A DNA stretch of 64,000 nucleotides from Chloroflexota bacterium (GCA_016213105.1 JACRBN010000019.1:248001-312000); one strand, 5' to 3'; positions 25,635-35,464 are shown, numbered from the stretch's first letter. The notes: generated by a model not told the origin, from the sequence alone. Made by a program: numbers and translations.

Positions 25635-26798
25635 TTGACCTATATTTATCTCCTCATCGAATTCATCGACGAATTTGTCTTCGGCGTGGGCGAGACCGCC
25701 TGGCCGCTCATCCGCAGCGACCTGGGGTTGAACTACACCCAGATCGGACTGCTGATCAGTCTGCCGGGCATCCTGGCTGCCTTCATCGAGCCCTTCCTCG
25801 GCATCCTTGGCGACGTGTGGAAACGGCGCCTGCTCATCCTGGGCGGCGGGATTCTGTTCACAGTCTCGCTGATTCTCACAGCGACCAGTCACAGCTTCCT
25901 GCCCCTTCTGATTTCCTTTATCCTCTTCAATCCCGCCTCGGGCGCCTTCGTCAACCTGGCGCAGGCCAACCTGATGGACTCGGCCCCCGACCGCCACGAA
26001 CAAAACATGGCGCGCTGGACTTCGGCGGGCTCGCTGGGCAATGTGCTGGGACCGCTGGCGCTGGGCGCCTTCGTCTTCTTCGGCCTCGGCTGGCGCGGGA
26101 CATACGCCCTGCTGGCGGCGGTTTCCACGTTCTGCGTCATGGCCGCTTTCCGCTGGGTCCCGCGTGACCCCGCCTCCGCGGCGCATTTCCCCTCCTTTCA
26201 AGTCGTCTTCGACGGCTTCCGCGCGGCCTTTGCGGCCCTCAAGCGCGGCGACGTTTGGCGCTGGCTGCTCCTGCTCGAATTCTCGGACTTGATGCTGGAT
26301 GTCTTCCTTGGTTTCCTGGCCCTCTACTTCGTGGATGTGGTGCAGGTCGGCGAAACCCAGGCGGGCCTGGCCGTCACCCTCTGGCTGGTGCTTGGAATGC
26401 TGACCGATTTCCTGTTCATCCCCTTCATCGACCGCCAGCCTGACAGCATGAAGTTCATGCGCGTCACCGCCTTCCTTGAAATCCTGGCCCTGGCGTTCTT
26501 TTTGCTTATCCCGGGCTTCCTGCCCAAACTGGCCGCCATCGTGCTGGTCAACATCTTCAACACGGGCTGGTATCCCATCTTGAAGGGCCGCCTGTACTCG
26601 GCCCTGCCCGGCCAGAGCGCCAGCCTGATGGCCATCGGGGCTGTCACCACACCGCTGGGCAAACTGTTCCCCTTGCTCGTTGGCCTGCTGGCCGACCAGT
26701 TCGGCCTGGGCAACGCCATCTGGCTCTTGCTGTTGGGACCCATTGCGCTTATTATCGGACTCCCCCGCCGTCCTGAGCGGAGCCGCGAAGCGGCGTAA
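25635..26798 (+). CDS. MFS transporter with repeat-encoded C-terminus
   Basis: 387 aa, about 12 hydrophobic helices. The start is TTG at 25635, 16 bp after the upstream stop. GILGDVWKRRLLILGGG is the conserved MFS loop 2-3 motif. The substrate is unknown; the protein resembles uncharacterised members of the fosmidomycin-resistance/sugar exporter type. The last nine residues (RPERSREAA) and the stop codon are encoded by a CTGAGCGGAGC-family intergenic repeat (26768-26806), so the natural end was probably replaced by repeat insertion. Confidence 0.8.
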   Translation: MTYIYLLIEFIDEFVFGVGETAWPLIRSDLGLNYTQIGLLISLPGILAAFIEPFLGILGDVWKRRLLILGGGILFTVSLILTATSHSFLPLLISFILFNPASGAFVNLAQANLMDSAPDRHEQNMARWTSAGSLGNVLGPLALGAFVFFGLGWRGTYALLAAVSTFCVMAAFRWVPRDPASAAHFPSFQVVFDGFRAAFAALKRGDVWRWLLLLEFSDLMLDVFLGFLALYFVDVVQVGETQAGLAVTLWLVLGMLTDFLFIPFIDRQPDSMKFMRVTAFLEILALAFFLLIPGFLPKLAAIVLVNIFNTGWYPILKGRLYSALPGQSASLMAIGAVTTPLGKLFPLLVGLLADQFGLGNAIWLLLLGPIALIIGLPRRPERSREAA

Positions 26799-26814
26799 TC
26801 GAAGGAACAGTTGC

Positions 26815-28023
26815 ATGACCCCTTATAGTTTGTATCTCCACATTCCCTTTTGCAAACACCGCTGCGCCTACTGCGACTTCAATACCTACGCAGGCCAGGA
26901 AGATTCGATTCCCGCCTACGTGGACGCCTTGGTCCGCGAGATCGAATACGTTGGTTCGCGTCTCCCCTCGCCCTCTGGGAGAGGGGACGGGGGTGAGGGG
27001 GAAGCGCACACCGTCTTCTTCGGCGGAGGCACCCCTTCGCTGCTCTCTGGACCCCAGTTTGCTTCCATTATGGATGCGCTGCGCTCCGCCTTTGCCTTCA
27101 GCGCCGACGCCGAGGTCAGCATCGAGGCCAACCCGGGGACGATCTCGCCCGACAAGCTGGCCGCCATCCGCGCGGCGGGCATCAACCGCATCAGTTTCGG
27201 CGTCCAGTCGGCCAATACCGAAGAACTTCGCATGCTCGAACGCATCCACGATTTCTTCACGGTCATCGAAGCGGTTTCCACCGCCAGGCAGGCGGGCTTC
27301 GACAACCTCAACCTCGACTTGATCTACGGCCTGCCCGAGCAGACGCTCCAAACCTGGCAGAACACCGTCCAGCGCGTCGTCGACCTGCAGCCCGAGCACA
27401 TCTCCGCCTACGCGCTGACCCTCGAACACGGCACCCCTTTCGGACGCTGGGCCGCAAAAGGCCTGCTCCCGCTTCCCGACCCCGACCTGGCCGCCGAAAT
27501 GTACGAATGGGCCGACGACTTCTTCGAAGCGAACGGCTACGTTCAATATGAGATCTCGAACTGGGCGAGGAGTGTTGAACGTTCATTTGCCTGCCGCCAC
27601 AACCTGCAATACTGGCGCGGCCTGCCCTACCTGGCCTTCGGCGCGGGCGCACACGGCTATGCCAACGGCTACCGTTACTCCAACGTTTTGAGAATCAAGA
27701 CTTATATCGAACGGCTCCTTCAACCTTCGACCTTTGACCTGCAACCCTTCCCCCTCACCCCCGCCACCGTCAACCATCACCGCCAGACCGAAAGCGATGA
27801 CATGGGCGAATTCATGATGACCGGCCTGCGGCTCACAAGGGAAGGCGTCACGAACGCAGACTTCAGGTCCCGCTTTGGGCGCGGCTTGTTCGATGTCTAT
27901 GAAAAGGAAGCGGGGGACTTGATCCGTAAGGGCCTGCTGGAATGGACCGGCGAACGCCTGCGCCTGACCAGGCGGGGACGCTTATTGGGCAACCAGGTAT
28001 TCATGCAATTCATCGATGGATAG
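26815..28023 (+). CDS. hemW: HemW-like radical SAM haem chaperone with in-frame repeat inserts
   Basis: 402 aa. The radical SAM cluster motif is CKHRCAYCDF (CxxxCxxC). VFFGGGTPSLL, SFGVQSANTEELRMLERIHD and NLDLIYGLPEQTLQTW are HemW/coproporphyrinogen oxidase-like signatures. HemW proteins bind haem and deliver it to targets rather than oxidising coproporphyrinogen. Two insertions are unusual: residues about 48-63 (SRLPSPSGRGDGGEGEAH) and about 302-317 (LLQPSTFDLQPFPLT). Both are encoded by DNA matching repeats elsewhere in the window, in open frame. The start is ATG 26815; no strong ribosome site is seen. Confidence 0.82.
   Translation: MTPYSLYLHIPFCKHRCAYCDFNTYAGQEDSIPAYVDALVREIEYVGSRLPSPSGRGDGGEGEAHTVFFGGGTPSLLSGPQFASIMDALRSAFAFSADAEVSIEANPGTISPDKLAAIRAAGINRISFGVQSANTEELRMLERIHDFFTVIEAVSTARQAGFDNLNLDLIYGLPEQTLQTWQNTVQRVVDLQPEHISAYALTLEHGTPFGRWAAKGLLPLPDPDLAAEMYEWADDFFEANGYVQYEISNWARSVERSFACRHNLQYWRGLPYLAFGAGAHGYANGYRYSNVLRIKTYIERLLQPSTFDLQPFPLTPATVNHHRQTESDDMGEFMMTGLRLTREGVTNADFRSRFGRGLFDVYEKEAGDLIRKGLLEWTGERLRLTRRGRLLGNQVFMQFIDG
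26961..27001. repeat. GC-rich palindromic repeat inside hemW
   Basis: CTCCCCTCGCCCTCTGGGAG is followed by AGGGGACGGGGGTGAGGGG. This CTCTGGGAGAGGG...GGGTGAGGG form is a well-known dispersed non-coding repeat of bacteria. It is translated in frame between two conserved HemW segments. Its right arm recurs inverted at 27749-27764. Confidence 0.75.
27723..27764. repeat. Second repeat insertion inside hemW
   Basis: ACCTTCGACCTTTGACC is the exact complement of part of the repeat in the E2 linker (11288 onward). TTCCCCCTCACCCCCG is the complement of the right arm of the repeat at 26961-27001. Both are read in frame in HemW. Confidence 0.7.
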
Positions 28024-28061
28024 CTGGAACTTCCCTTTCCCTCCTTCTTCTTTTATCTCTT

Positions 28062-28982
28062 CTACTCTCCCCCCACTGCCCTCCAAATCGCCGGCGCAAC
28101 GTGCGTCAGGTCGCTCATGCCTGCCGTGAATTTTCCCCTCGCCTCGGGCGCGCCGATGACCAGCGCCGGCACGGGCGCGGAGGTGTGCCTGCGCACCGAG
28201 AGATCTTCCATGTTGCCGTGGTCCGAGGTCAGCAGGATCAGGCCCTCATCCAGGTTCCAGGTGTCGAGCAGGCCCGCCAGCACCCCGTCGAAGGTCTCCA
28301 GTTGGCGGACGGCCCAGGGCATATCCTGTTTGTGGCCGGCGTAATCGCTAGCCCAATATTCGAAGAAGGCGAGGTCATACTGCGCAGCCAGGGTGGATAA
28401 TTTTTCCCCGGCCTCTTTTGGCCCGTGGACCTGTACGTCGGGATAGCCGAGCATGTCCCGCCAGCCCTGGCCGGTGAAGTCGGCCGAGAGCCCGCGCCCC
28501 TCGAAGAAGTCCGCTTCCGTGAAGAGCGTCAGCCCCGCGTTGGTGACCGCCAGCGGAATGGACGAGTACAGCCGTTTGCCCGAGCCGATGCCGTCGAAGT
28601 AGCGCGGCGGGTAGGCGTTCAGCAGGGCGGAGGTTTTGCCCGCCGCCTGCATCCTCCCGAACAGACCGCCGTCTGCCAGCATGGAGGCCACCTCGGGGTT
28701 GGGTTTGGGACCGTAGTGATAACCCACCTCGGCCGGGATATTGCGCCCCGTCAGCAGCACGGCCTGGCCCGTGGCAGATTGCGGCGGGCCTTTCACGCCC
28801 AGTTCCGCGTCCAGGGCCAGCAGGGAGGCGCGTCCGTTTGCGAAGGGCGCGGAATCAGCCAGCAGCCTGCGGCCGTCGAGCAGGGCGCGCAGGGTGGGCA
28901 TGTCCGCGCGGGAGAAGGGATTGGTTTCGGGATCGTCGGCCCCCAGCCCGATGCCGTCTAAGAAGAGAAAGAGGACGCGCAT
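28062..28982 (-). CDS. Metalloenzyme-superfamily protein (phosphoglycerate mutase/alkaline phosphatase fold)
   Basis: 306 aa from the ATG at 28982 (MRVLFLFLDGIGLGADD); an ATG five codons upstream is possible. LFLFLDGIGLG provides the first metal-binding Asp, ATGQAVLLTGRN the position of the catalytic Ser/Thr, and LILLTSDHGNMED the late DHG metal ligands of the PF01676-type superfamily. The length is shorter than independent phosphoglycerate mutases. The reaction is unknown; related proteins are annotated as metalloenzyme domain proteins or peptidases. It may hydrolyse or transfer phosphate. Confidence 0.75.
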   Translation of the reverse strand: MRVLFLFLDGIGLGADDPETNPFSRADMPTLRALLDGRRLLADSAPFANGRASLLALDAELGVKGPPQSATGQAVLLTGRNIPAEVGYHYGPKPNPEVASMLADGGLFGRMQAAGKTSALLNAYPPRYFDGIGSGKRLYSSIPLAVTNAGLTLFTEADFFEGRGLSADFTGQGWRDMLGYPDVQVHGPKEAGEKLSTLAAQYDLAFFEYWASDYAGHKQDMPWAVRQLETFDGVLAGLLDTWNLDEGLILLTSDHGNMEDLSVRRHTSAPVPALVIGAPEARGKFTAGMSDLTHVAPAIWRAVGGE

Positions 28983-29006
28983 ACCGATAAACTCCATGTT
29001 GATTCA

Positions 29007-29072
29007 CGTTGAGCGCAGCCGAAACGCGCTTCGACTGCGCCATGCTAAAAATGCATGGCTCCGCTCAGCGCG
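29007..29072. repeat. CTGAGCGGAG-family repeat
   Basis: TTGAGCGCAGCCGAAACGCG and CGCTTCGACTGCGC are followed by CTCCGCTCAGCGCGAA. The inverted arms flank a short loop around CATGCTAAAAATGCATG. It overlaps the end of the methyltransferase frame. Related copies occur near 26768, 35398, 40912, 42816, 55617 and within folC at 62187. Confidence 0.65.
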
Positions 29073-29646
29073 AATTTTTCTGATACAAAAACCACGCCGA
29101 GGGATGGCTGCCGCGGTCCGAGCCGTCGCGGCGGTGGACGGGAGTCAGGTGCTGGTGGATCAACTCCAGGTCCGCTTCGCCCAGCCCGAACGAGGTCCCA
29201 GGCCCGTCGAGGGAAGCAGGCGCCTGGACGAATCCGTACATCAGCCAGAATCCGCCCGGGGCCAGGAGACGATCCAGTTCCCGCAGGTAGGCGGCGCGAT
29301 CCCCGATGTTGTGGAAACAGCCCATGTCGAGCGCCAGGTCGAAGGGGCCTTCGATGCCGTCGAGGCGGGTCGCATCGCCCACCCGCAGCTTGGCCTGGAT
29401 GTGCGCGGCGCGGGTCTTGCGGCGGGCCAGGGCGATGGCGCGCGAGGCGAAATCCACGCCCGTGACCGACCAGCCCGCCTTCGCCAGCGTGATGACGTTG
29501 GTGCCCGTGCCGCAGCCCAGGTCGATGGCGCGGCCGCGCGGGTGGGTGTCGATGAATTCAAACAGTTCGGGGGGGCTGACGCCCGTATCCCAGGGCGGGC
29601 TGCCGAAATACCAGAAATTGAAACGCAGGCGCTGGAACAGGTTCAT
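29065..29646 (-). CDS. Class I SAM-dependent methyltransferase
   Basis: 193 aa. AIDLGCGTGTNVITLAKAGW is motif I binding SAM, VTGVDFASRAIALARRK motif II, and FDLALDMGCFHNI motif IV. It belongs to the small thiopurine/tellurite-resistance-like methyltransferases; the substrate is unknown. The start overlaps the thioredoxin gene stop as ATGA. The last residues (about SAWFLYQKNSR) overlap the edge of a CTGAGCGGAG repeat, so the C-terminus may have been altered. Confidence 0.85.
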   Translation of the reverse strand: MNLFQRLRFNFWYFGSPPWDTGVSPPELFEFIDTHPRGRAIDLGCGTGTNVITLAKAGWSVTGVDFASRAIALARRKTRAAHIQAKLRVGDATRLDGIEGPFDLALDMGCFHNIGDRAAYLRELDRLLAPGGFWLMYGFVQAPASLDGPGTSFGLGEADLELIHQHLTPVHRRDGSDRGSHPSAWFLYQKNSR

Positions 29647-30125
29647 TTGAGCGCGTCACGCACCCTTTGTGGGTCGAGGGTTCCCACCTGCCGGTCGATC
29701 TCATTGCCCCCGCCGTCGATGAGGATGAAGGTGGGCGTGAAGCTGAAGCCGTAGACGGCGGTCAGTTCGCGCCCAATGGGATCCTGGATATTCAGGCGGA
29801 TAACCTTGAGCTGGCCGTCCAATTCCTTTTCGAGCGCATCCACGGCCGGCTGGATGGCGGTGCAGGCCATGCAGTAGGGCGACTGGAATTCGAGCAGCAC
29901 GGGCGTGCCGTTCCCGATCATCTCCAGCACCTCCCTGGAGCCGTTCATCAAGGTGGTCTGGCGCGGATGCAGGACGCTCCAGGCCAGCACCAGCCCGCCC
30001 AGGATGACCGCGAAGGCCAGGTAGTCGTTCCATTTGGGCTTGCGGGTGAGCAGGATCAGTCCGGCGACGAGCAAAAGCGCCATCGAGAGCAGGAGAAAGG
30101 AGTATTGATTAACGAAGGTGCCCAT
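29643..30125 (-). CDS. Membrane-anchored thioredoxin-family protein
   Basis: 160 aa. Two N-terminal transmembrane helices (about 8-26 and 34-52) are followed by a thioredoxin fold (about 60-160) with active site CMAC in FQSPYCMACTAIQP, and cis-Pro in FTPTFILIDGGG. The catalytic domain is likely outside the membrane, acting as a thiol reductant or disulfide exchanger. It is first gene of a pair with the methyltransferase and is divergent from the EF-G-like gene. Confidence 0.82.
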   Translation of the reverse strand: MGTFVNQYSFLLLSMALLLVAGLILLTRKPKWNDYLAFAVILGGLVLAWSVLHPRQTTLMNGSREVLEMIGNGTPVLLEFQSPYCMACTAIQPAVDALEKELDGQLKVIRLNIQDPIGRELTAVYGFSFTPTFILIDGGGNEIDRQVGTLDPQRVRDALK

Positions 30126-30186
30126 GAAATAACTCGGATGACAGATGTAATGTTGGGATTTGTGACTTTGAACGTGCCGGTGCGCT

Positions 30187-30215
30187 TTGACAATTCACTG
30201 GACTTCTTTTACAAT
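30187..30215 (+). promoter_or_regulatory. Near-consensus housekeeping promoter of the EF-G-like gene
   Basis: TTGACA at 30187-30192 and TACAAT at 30210-30215 are separated by exactly 17 bp. It is 42 bp upstream of the ATG. The same hexamers and spacing recur in the toxin-antitoxin promoter near 60.8 kb, which supports TTGACA/TACAAT as the main sigma factor consensus in this genome. Confidence 0.85.
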
Positions 30216-30257
30216 CACGCAACTGGCTTTATCCCATCTAAGGAAGGGTTCGTGTCC

Positions 30258-32342
30258 ATGAAAGAGTATACCACCGAGTTTCTCCGCAACGTTGCACTGG
30301 TCTCGCACGGCGGGGCTGGCAAAACCATGCTGGCGGAGGCATTTTTGCACGTCACGGGGGCGACCACCCGCCTCGGCAAGGTTGAGGACGGGACGACGGT
30401 TTCCGATTATGATGACGAGGAAACCCGTCGAAAACTTTCGATCTACTCCAGTGTGATTCCCATCGAACACCGCGATCACAAGATCAACATCATTGACGCG
30501 CCGGGCTACACCGATTTCGTGGGCGAGACCATCTCGGCCCTGAGTGTGGCTGACGGCGCGATCATTTTGGTGGATGCGGTTTCCGGCATCGAAGTGGGCA
30601 CCGAACTGGCCTGGCGCTACGCTGACGAGTTCAACCTGCCGCGCTTCTTCCTGATCAACAAGATGGACCGCGACAACGCCGATTACGAAAAGACTTACGC
30701 CTCCGTGGAGGAATTCATCCGCACCCGCGGCAAGCGCGCCCTCCAGGTGCATCTGCCGATTGGCGAGAAGCAGGCATTCAAGGGTGTGGTGGATATCATC
30801 GGCATGAAGACCTACCTGGGCGATGGCAAGACCACGGGCGAGATTCCCGCCGATTTGAAGGATGCCGCCGAAAAGGCGCACTTCGTTCTGGTGGAAGCCG
30901 CCGCGGAAGGCGAAGACGCCCTGATGGAGAAGTACCTCGAAAATGGCTCCCTCACCGACGCCGAAATGGTGCGCGGTTTGGAAGATGTGGTCTACGCTGG
31001 TGATTTCGTCCCCGTGTTCTGCGCGGCGGGCGGACATGAAATCGGCGCGCTCGCACTGCTGAACGACATCATCGACCTGCTGCCCTCCCCGCTCGCCGCT
31101 GTCAAGCGTACGGCCCAGGGCAAGGGCGGCGAGGAGGAAGCCCTCACGCCCTCAGACAATGCCCCACTGGCCGCCTACGTGTGGAAGACGACCGCCGACC
31201 CCTTCGTCGGCAAGATGACCTATTTCCGTGTGTATTCGGGCACGATCCCGGCGGAAGGCCACCTCTGGAACCAGAACAAGGGCGCGGATGAGCGCATCTC
31301 GGGCCTGCACCTCCAGCGCGGCAAGGATGCCATCGCGATCAAGACCATCCACGCGGGCGACATCGGCGCCGTCTCCAAGCTGACGGTTACCGCCACCGGG
31401 GACACCTTCTGCGATAAGAGTCACCCCGTCACGATCCTTGGGCCGAAATTCCCCGCCGCGTTATACCAGGTGGCTGTTTCCCCCAAAACCCAGGCCGACG
31501 CCGCCAAGATCACCCCAACCCTGACCCGTCTGTGCGAAGAGGATATGACCCTTTCCTGGCACAATGAAAGATCCACAGGCCAGACCATCCTGCAAGGCAT
31601 GGGCGATCAGCACATCGACGTGGCCATCCATCGCGCCCAACTCAAGTTCCAGGTGGGCCTGGTGACGATGGAACCGAAGGTTCCCTATCGCGAAGGTATC
31701 ACCCGCAAGTCCGCGGCTCAATACCGCCACAAGAAGCAGTCCGGCGGTTCGGGCCAGTTCGGTGAGGTGCATCTGCGCATCGAACCCTACCCCCAGGGCG
31801 ACTTCGAATTCGCCGATGAACTGGTCGGCATGAACCTGTCCAAATCGTACCTGGCCCCCATCGAAAAGGGCATCAAGGCCACGCTGGAACATGGCGCCTT
31901 CGCGGGCTATCCGATGAGCAACGTCAAGGTCATCGTGTACGACGGCAAGGAACACCCCGTCGACTCGAAACCGGTCGCCTTCGAAATTGCGGGCCGCGAG
32001 GCCTTCAAGCTGGCCGTGCAGGATGCCGGCCCCGTGCTCTTCGAGCCGATCATGATGGTGCGCGTGTTCGTCCCGGATGCCCACATGGGCGACGTGATGA
32101 GCGACCTCAACACCCGCCGCGGGCGCGTGCAGGGCACCGAGACCGAACGCGGGACGACCACCGTCATGGCGCACGTGCCGCTGGCCGAAATGTTGCGCTA
32201 CACCACCCAGATCCGCTCCATCACGGGCGGGCGCGGCTACTTCACCATGGACTTCGACCACTACGAGACAGTCCCGTCCAACATCGCTGCCCCGATCATC
32301 GAGGCGCACAAGAAGGAAATGGAAGCCAGGAAGGAAGAGTAA
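30258..32342 (+). CDS. Elongation factor G family GTPase (EF-G/FusA2-like)
   Basis: 694 aa, full length for EF-G. G1 is SHGGAGKTML rather than the usual AHVDAGKTT, G3 is DAPGYTDF and G4 is NKMD. Domains II to V follow, including GSGQFGEVHLRIEP and the C-terminal GRGYFTMDFDHYE. The altered G1 and sequence style fit the paralogous EF-G-like (FusA2) group, whose role in translocation, recycling or stress is not uniform. A GTG at 30252 in frame is an alternative start, closer to AGGAAGGG. It is transcribed alone from a strong promoter. Confidence 0.85.
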   Translation: MKEYTTEFLRNVALVSHGGAGKTMLAEAFLHVTGATTRLGKVEDGTTVSDYDDEETRRKLSIYSSVIPIEHRDHKINIIDAPGYTDFVGETISALSVADGAIILVDAVSGIEVGTELAWRYADEFNLPRFFLINKMDRDNADYEKTYASVEEFIRTRGKRALQVHLPIGEKQAFKGVVDIIGMKTYLGDGKTTGEIPADLKDAAEKAHFVLVEAAAEGEDALMEKYLENGSLTDAEMVRGLEDVVYAGDFVPVFCAAGGHEIGALALLNDIIDLLPSPLAAVKRTAQGKGGEEEALTPSDNAPLAAYVWKTTADPFVGKMTYFRVYSGTIPAEGHLWNQNKGADERISGLHLQRGKDAIAIKTIHAGDIGAVSKLTVTATGDTFCDKSHPVTILGPKFPAALYQVAVSPKTQADAAKITPTLTRLCEEDMTLSWHNERSTGQTILQGMGDQHIDVAIHRAQLKFQVGLVTMEPKVPYREGITRKSAAQYRHKKQSGGSGQFGEVHLRIEPYPQGDFEFADELVGMNLSKSYLAPIEKGIKATLEHGAFAGYPMSNVKVIVYDGKEHPVDSKPVAFEIAGREAFKLAVQDAGPVLFEPIMMVRVFVPDAHMGDVMSDLNTRRGRVQGTETERGTTTVMAHVPLAEMLRYTTQIRSITGGRGYFTMDFDHYETVPSNIAAPIIEAHKKEMEARKEE

Positions 32343-32364
32343 GTCCAAACTGGTGCTGTATTCA

Positions 32365-32394
32365 AAGTCCCGAGGCGCTTGCTTCGGGACTTTT
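32365..32394 (+). terminator. Terminator of the EF-G-like gene
   Basis: AAAGTCCCGAGGC pairs with GCTTCGGGACTTT (13 bp, one G-T pair) around a 4-nt loop and is followed by TTTGTTG. It lies 22 bp after the stop codon. Confidence 0.85.
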
Positions 32395-32404
32395 TGTTGT
32401 GCAT

Positions 32405-32496
32405 TGTGTCATGCTGAGCCGCGATAGCGGCGAAGCATCTCCCCACAACCGATGAGATCCTTCGGACGCGAAAACACGCGTTCTCAGGATGACACA
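32405..32496. repeat. 92-bp palindromic dispersed repeat (CATGCTGAG family)
   Basis: TGTGTCATGCTGAG and CTCAGGATGACACA are near-perfect terminal inverted repeats; inner arms are GAAGCATCT and AGATCCTTCG. This sequence form is a widespread non-coding bacterial repeat. It sits between the EF-G terminator and the sulfur-carrier gene and carries no ORF. Confidence 0.8.
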
Positions 32497-32538
32497 AGGG
32501 AAGCCGGGAGGGGGGCTGGAGGGGGGTAAAATATCCTC

Positions 32539-32811
32539 ATGCCCAACGTCCGCTTTCCCAGTTTGATGAAATACTACGTGAACAACCAAAGCGAGATCAG
32601 CGTGCCCGCCGCCAGCGTGGCGGAACTGGTCGAGGCGATCCTCGCGCAGTATCCCGCCCTGCGTCCGCACCTGTACGACGCGGAGGGCAGCCTGCGCCGA
32701 CACTTCAACATCTTTGTCAACGGCGCGAATATCCGTGACTTGAACGGCATGGACACGCCCCTCACGGAGGTGGACAAGGTGATTTTTATGGCTTCCGCGG
32801 CTGGAGGATAA
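32539..32811 (+). CDS. Ubiquitin-like sulfur carrier protein (MoaD/ThiS family)
   Basis: 90 aa, ending in the essential Gly-Gly (ASAAGG). FNIFVNGANIRDLNG and LTEVDKVIFMASA match the MoaD/ThiS beta-grasp fold. The C-terminal Gly is adenylated by the E1-like enzyme encoded 1 bp downstream and then carries a thiocarboxylate. The recipient pathway could be molybdopterin, thiamine, cysteine or thionucleoside synthesis and cannot be fixed here. No ribosome site is visible; TAAAAT ends 6 bp before the ATG, so the message may be leaderless. Confidence 0.87.
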   Translation: MPNVRFPSLMKYYVNNQSEISVPAASVAELVEAILAQYPALRPHLYDAEGSLRRHFNIFVNGANIRDLNGMDTPLTEVDKVIFMASAAGG

Positions 32812-32812
32812 A

Positions 32813-33967
<1,155 letters not shown>

Positions 33968-33969
33968 CC

Positions 33970-34009
33970 GTCATTGCGAGGAGGAGCGGAGCGACGACGA
34001 AGCAATCTC
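33970..34009. repeat. Half copy of the CATTGCGAG palindromic repeat
   Basis: GTCATTGCGAGGAGGAGCGG continues to GAAGCAATCTC. This matches the left arm of the elements at 9952 and 62861; the complementary right arm is absent. It begins 2 bp after the E1-rhodanese stop codon. Confidence 0.75.
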
Positions 34010-34082
34010 ATGTTCGTGGAAAGCGGAAAGAGGAAAGAGTTTCGCCCTTGTCTTGAGCTTGTGAACGCTGAACGGAGGCAAC

Positions 34083-35384
34083 ATGACATCCAGGTCGATC
34101 TTTTCAGGTTTTCTCACGGGGCTGTTGACTTGCCTGCCCCTGTGGTTGATCATGCACGACGGCTGGTCCGAACGGCTGGAGCGCGGGGCGCTGACCTCGT
34201 CGGCGCTGGAGATCGTGGCCTGGCTGTCGATTCTGTTCTTCATCCCGCTGGGCGGATTCCTCTCCGCCAAATGGAATTGGGCGGGGACGCGCGCCCAGTC
34301 TGCGCGTACCGGAGCCGTGGCGGGACTGGTGACAGGCATGCTGGCCTACGTGCTGGTCGGCGCGGCGGGCATGGGCGTAATGGGCAACCTCGACATGCTG
34401 AACTTACCCGAAAATTACGTGGCTTCGCAACAGACGGGGGCGAATCATGTCTACCAGGCGCTCATCTCCACGGCTTATTGGGTCTATCTGGGCTTTTGGG
34501 GCTTCCTGCTGGCGGGATCCGCCCTGGGCGCGGCGGGCGGATGGATGGCGGGCGCGGGCCAGGGCTGGGGCAAAGCGCCCGTTCCCAAAGAGGAATGGCT
34601 GCTGCGTCTGCCCTTTTATTTGCTGCTCTTTTCAGGCTGTTTCCATTACGCGCTGACGGCGGCTTTTTTTGGCGCCTTCTCCGAGTCGCTTTACAACTCA
34701 AATGCCCTCACCTTTCTGCCGGCCGACCTGCTGACGAGCGCAGGGGATATTCTTTTCCTGAGCCTGACCACGTCCCTGTTGACCCTGCTGCTGCCCCAGG
34801 CGGCCTGCCTGGGCTGGATGCTGGCCGCCTGGAAATACAGGCGCTTCCGCGGGTATTATCTTTTTGGACTGCTGGCGGCGGTGATCAGCCTGGCGGTCAC
34901 CCTCCGCTCGATTGACTTCGACCTGGGCAGGTATTTCGTCGGGGCGCTGGGATTTTGCCTGCTGACCGCCTTCACCTGGGGAGTGGCGCGGGAGACGGAA
35001 CGCCCCTCCGAGCCTGCCCGCCATTCCTTCGGCGATTGGATCGTCTTCCTGCTCTGGCAGGGCTTGCTCTCGGGCGCGCAGGCCTTTGTCGGGCTGATTC
35101 CTTTCGCGCTGTCAGCCTCCCTGTTGACGGTCGGAAACATGTCCACCCTGCTGGACCAGGGCGGGGTGGTGGACAGCATTCCGACCCAGCTCAACAATGT
35201 CTTCTCGATCCTGTTGAGTGCGGGCCTGATCCTGATGACCCTGGGCGGCCTGGGCGGATTGTTCACCGCCTGGATCGTCGCCTTCGTGCGCAAGTTTTTC
35301 TTCTACCCCGAGTTCTTCAACCGCGCTGGCCTGGACACGGAATGGAATCATCCGTCCCGCGAGATCAGCGAACAGGTCCCGTGA
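34083..35384 (+). CDS. Polytopic membrane protein of unknown function
   Basis: 433 aa, about ten hydrophobic helices, with Gly-rich packing segments (GAVAGLVTGMLAYVLVGAAG, LILMTLGGLGGLFTAWIVAF). Small soluble loops only; no transporter or enzyme motif is recognised. The start ATG is preceded by CGGAGGCAAC, a good ribosome site. A terminator follows about 80 bp after the stop. It appears monocistronic. Similar large hypothetical membrane proteins with YrzE-like halves are frequent in Chloroflexota (family knowledge, uncertain). Confidence 0.65.
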   Translation: MTSRSIFSGFLTGLLTCLPLWLIMHDGWSERLERGALTSSALEIVAWLSILFFIPLGGFLSAKWNWAGTRAQSARTGAVAGLVTGMLAYVLVGAAGMGVMGNLDMLNLPENYVASQQTGANHVYQALISTAYWVYLGFWGFLLAGSALGAAGGWMAGAGQGWGKAPVPKEEWLLRLPFYLLLFSGCFHYALTAAFFGAFSESLYNSNALTFLPADLLTSAGDILFLSLTTSLLTLLLPQAACLGWMLAAWKYRRFRGYYLFGLLAAVISLAVTLRSIDFDLGRYFVGALGFCLLTAFTWGVARETERPSEPARHSFGDWIVFLLWQGLLSGAQAFVGLIPFALSASLLTVGNMSTLLDQGGVVDSIPTQLNNVFSILLSAGLILMTLGGLGGLFTAWIVAFVRKFFFYPEFFNRAGLDTEWNHPSREISEQVP

Positions 35385-35464
35385 GACTGAAACCCTACGT
35401 CCTGAGCGGAGCGCAGCGCAGTCGAAGGACAAGGGAATGAAAGATGAAAGAGGAAAGAGGAAAG

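Noticed and set aside
25593-26816. 407-residue minus-strand frame opposite the MFS gene
   Set aside because: Gln/Glu/Arg-rich shadow of a membrane protein; no family signature.
29667-30257. N-terminal extension of the EF-G-like protein to 891 residues
   Set aside because: It crosses the thioredoxin gene on the other strand and lies upstream of the promoter; EF-G homology and the ribosome site begin at about 30252-30258.
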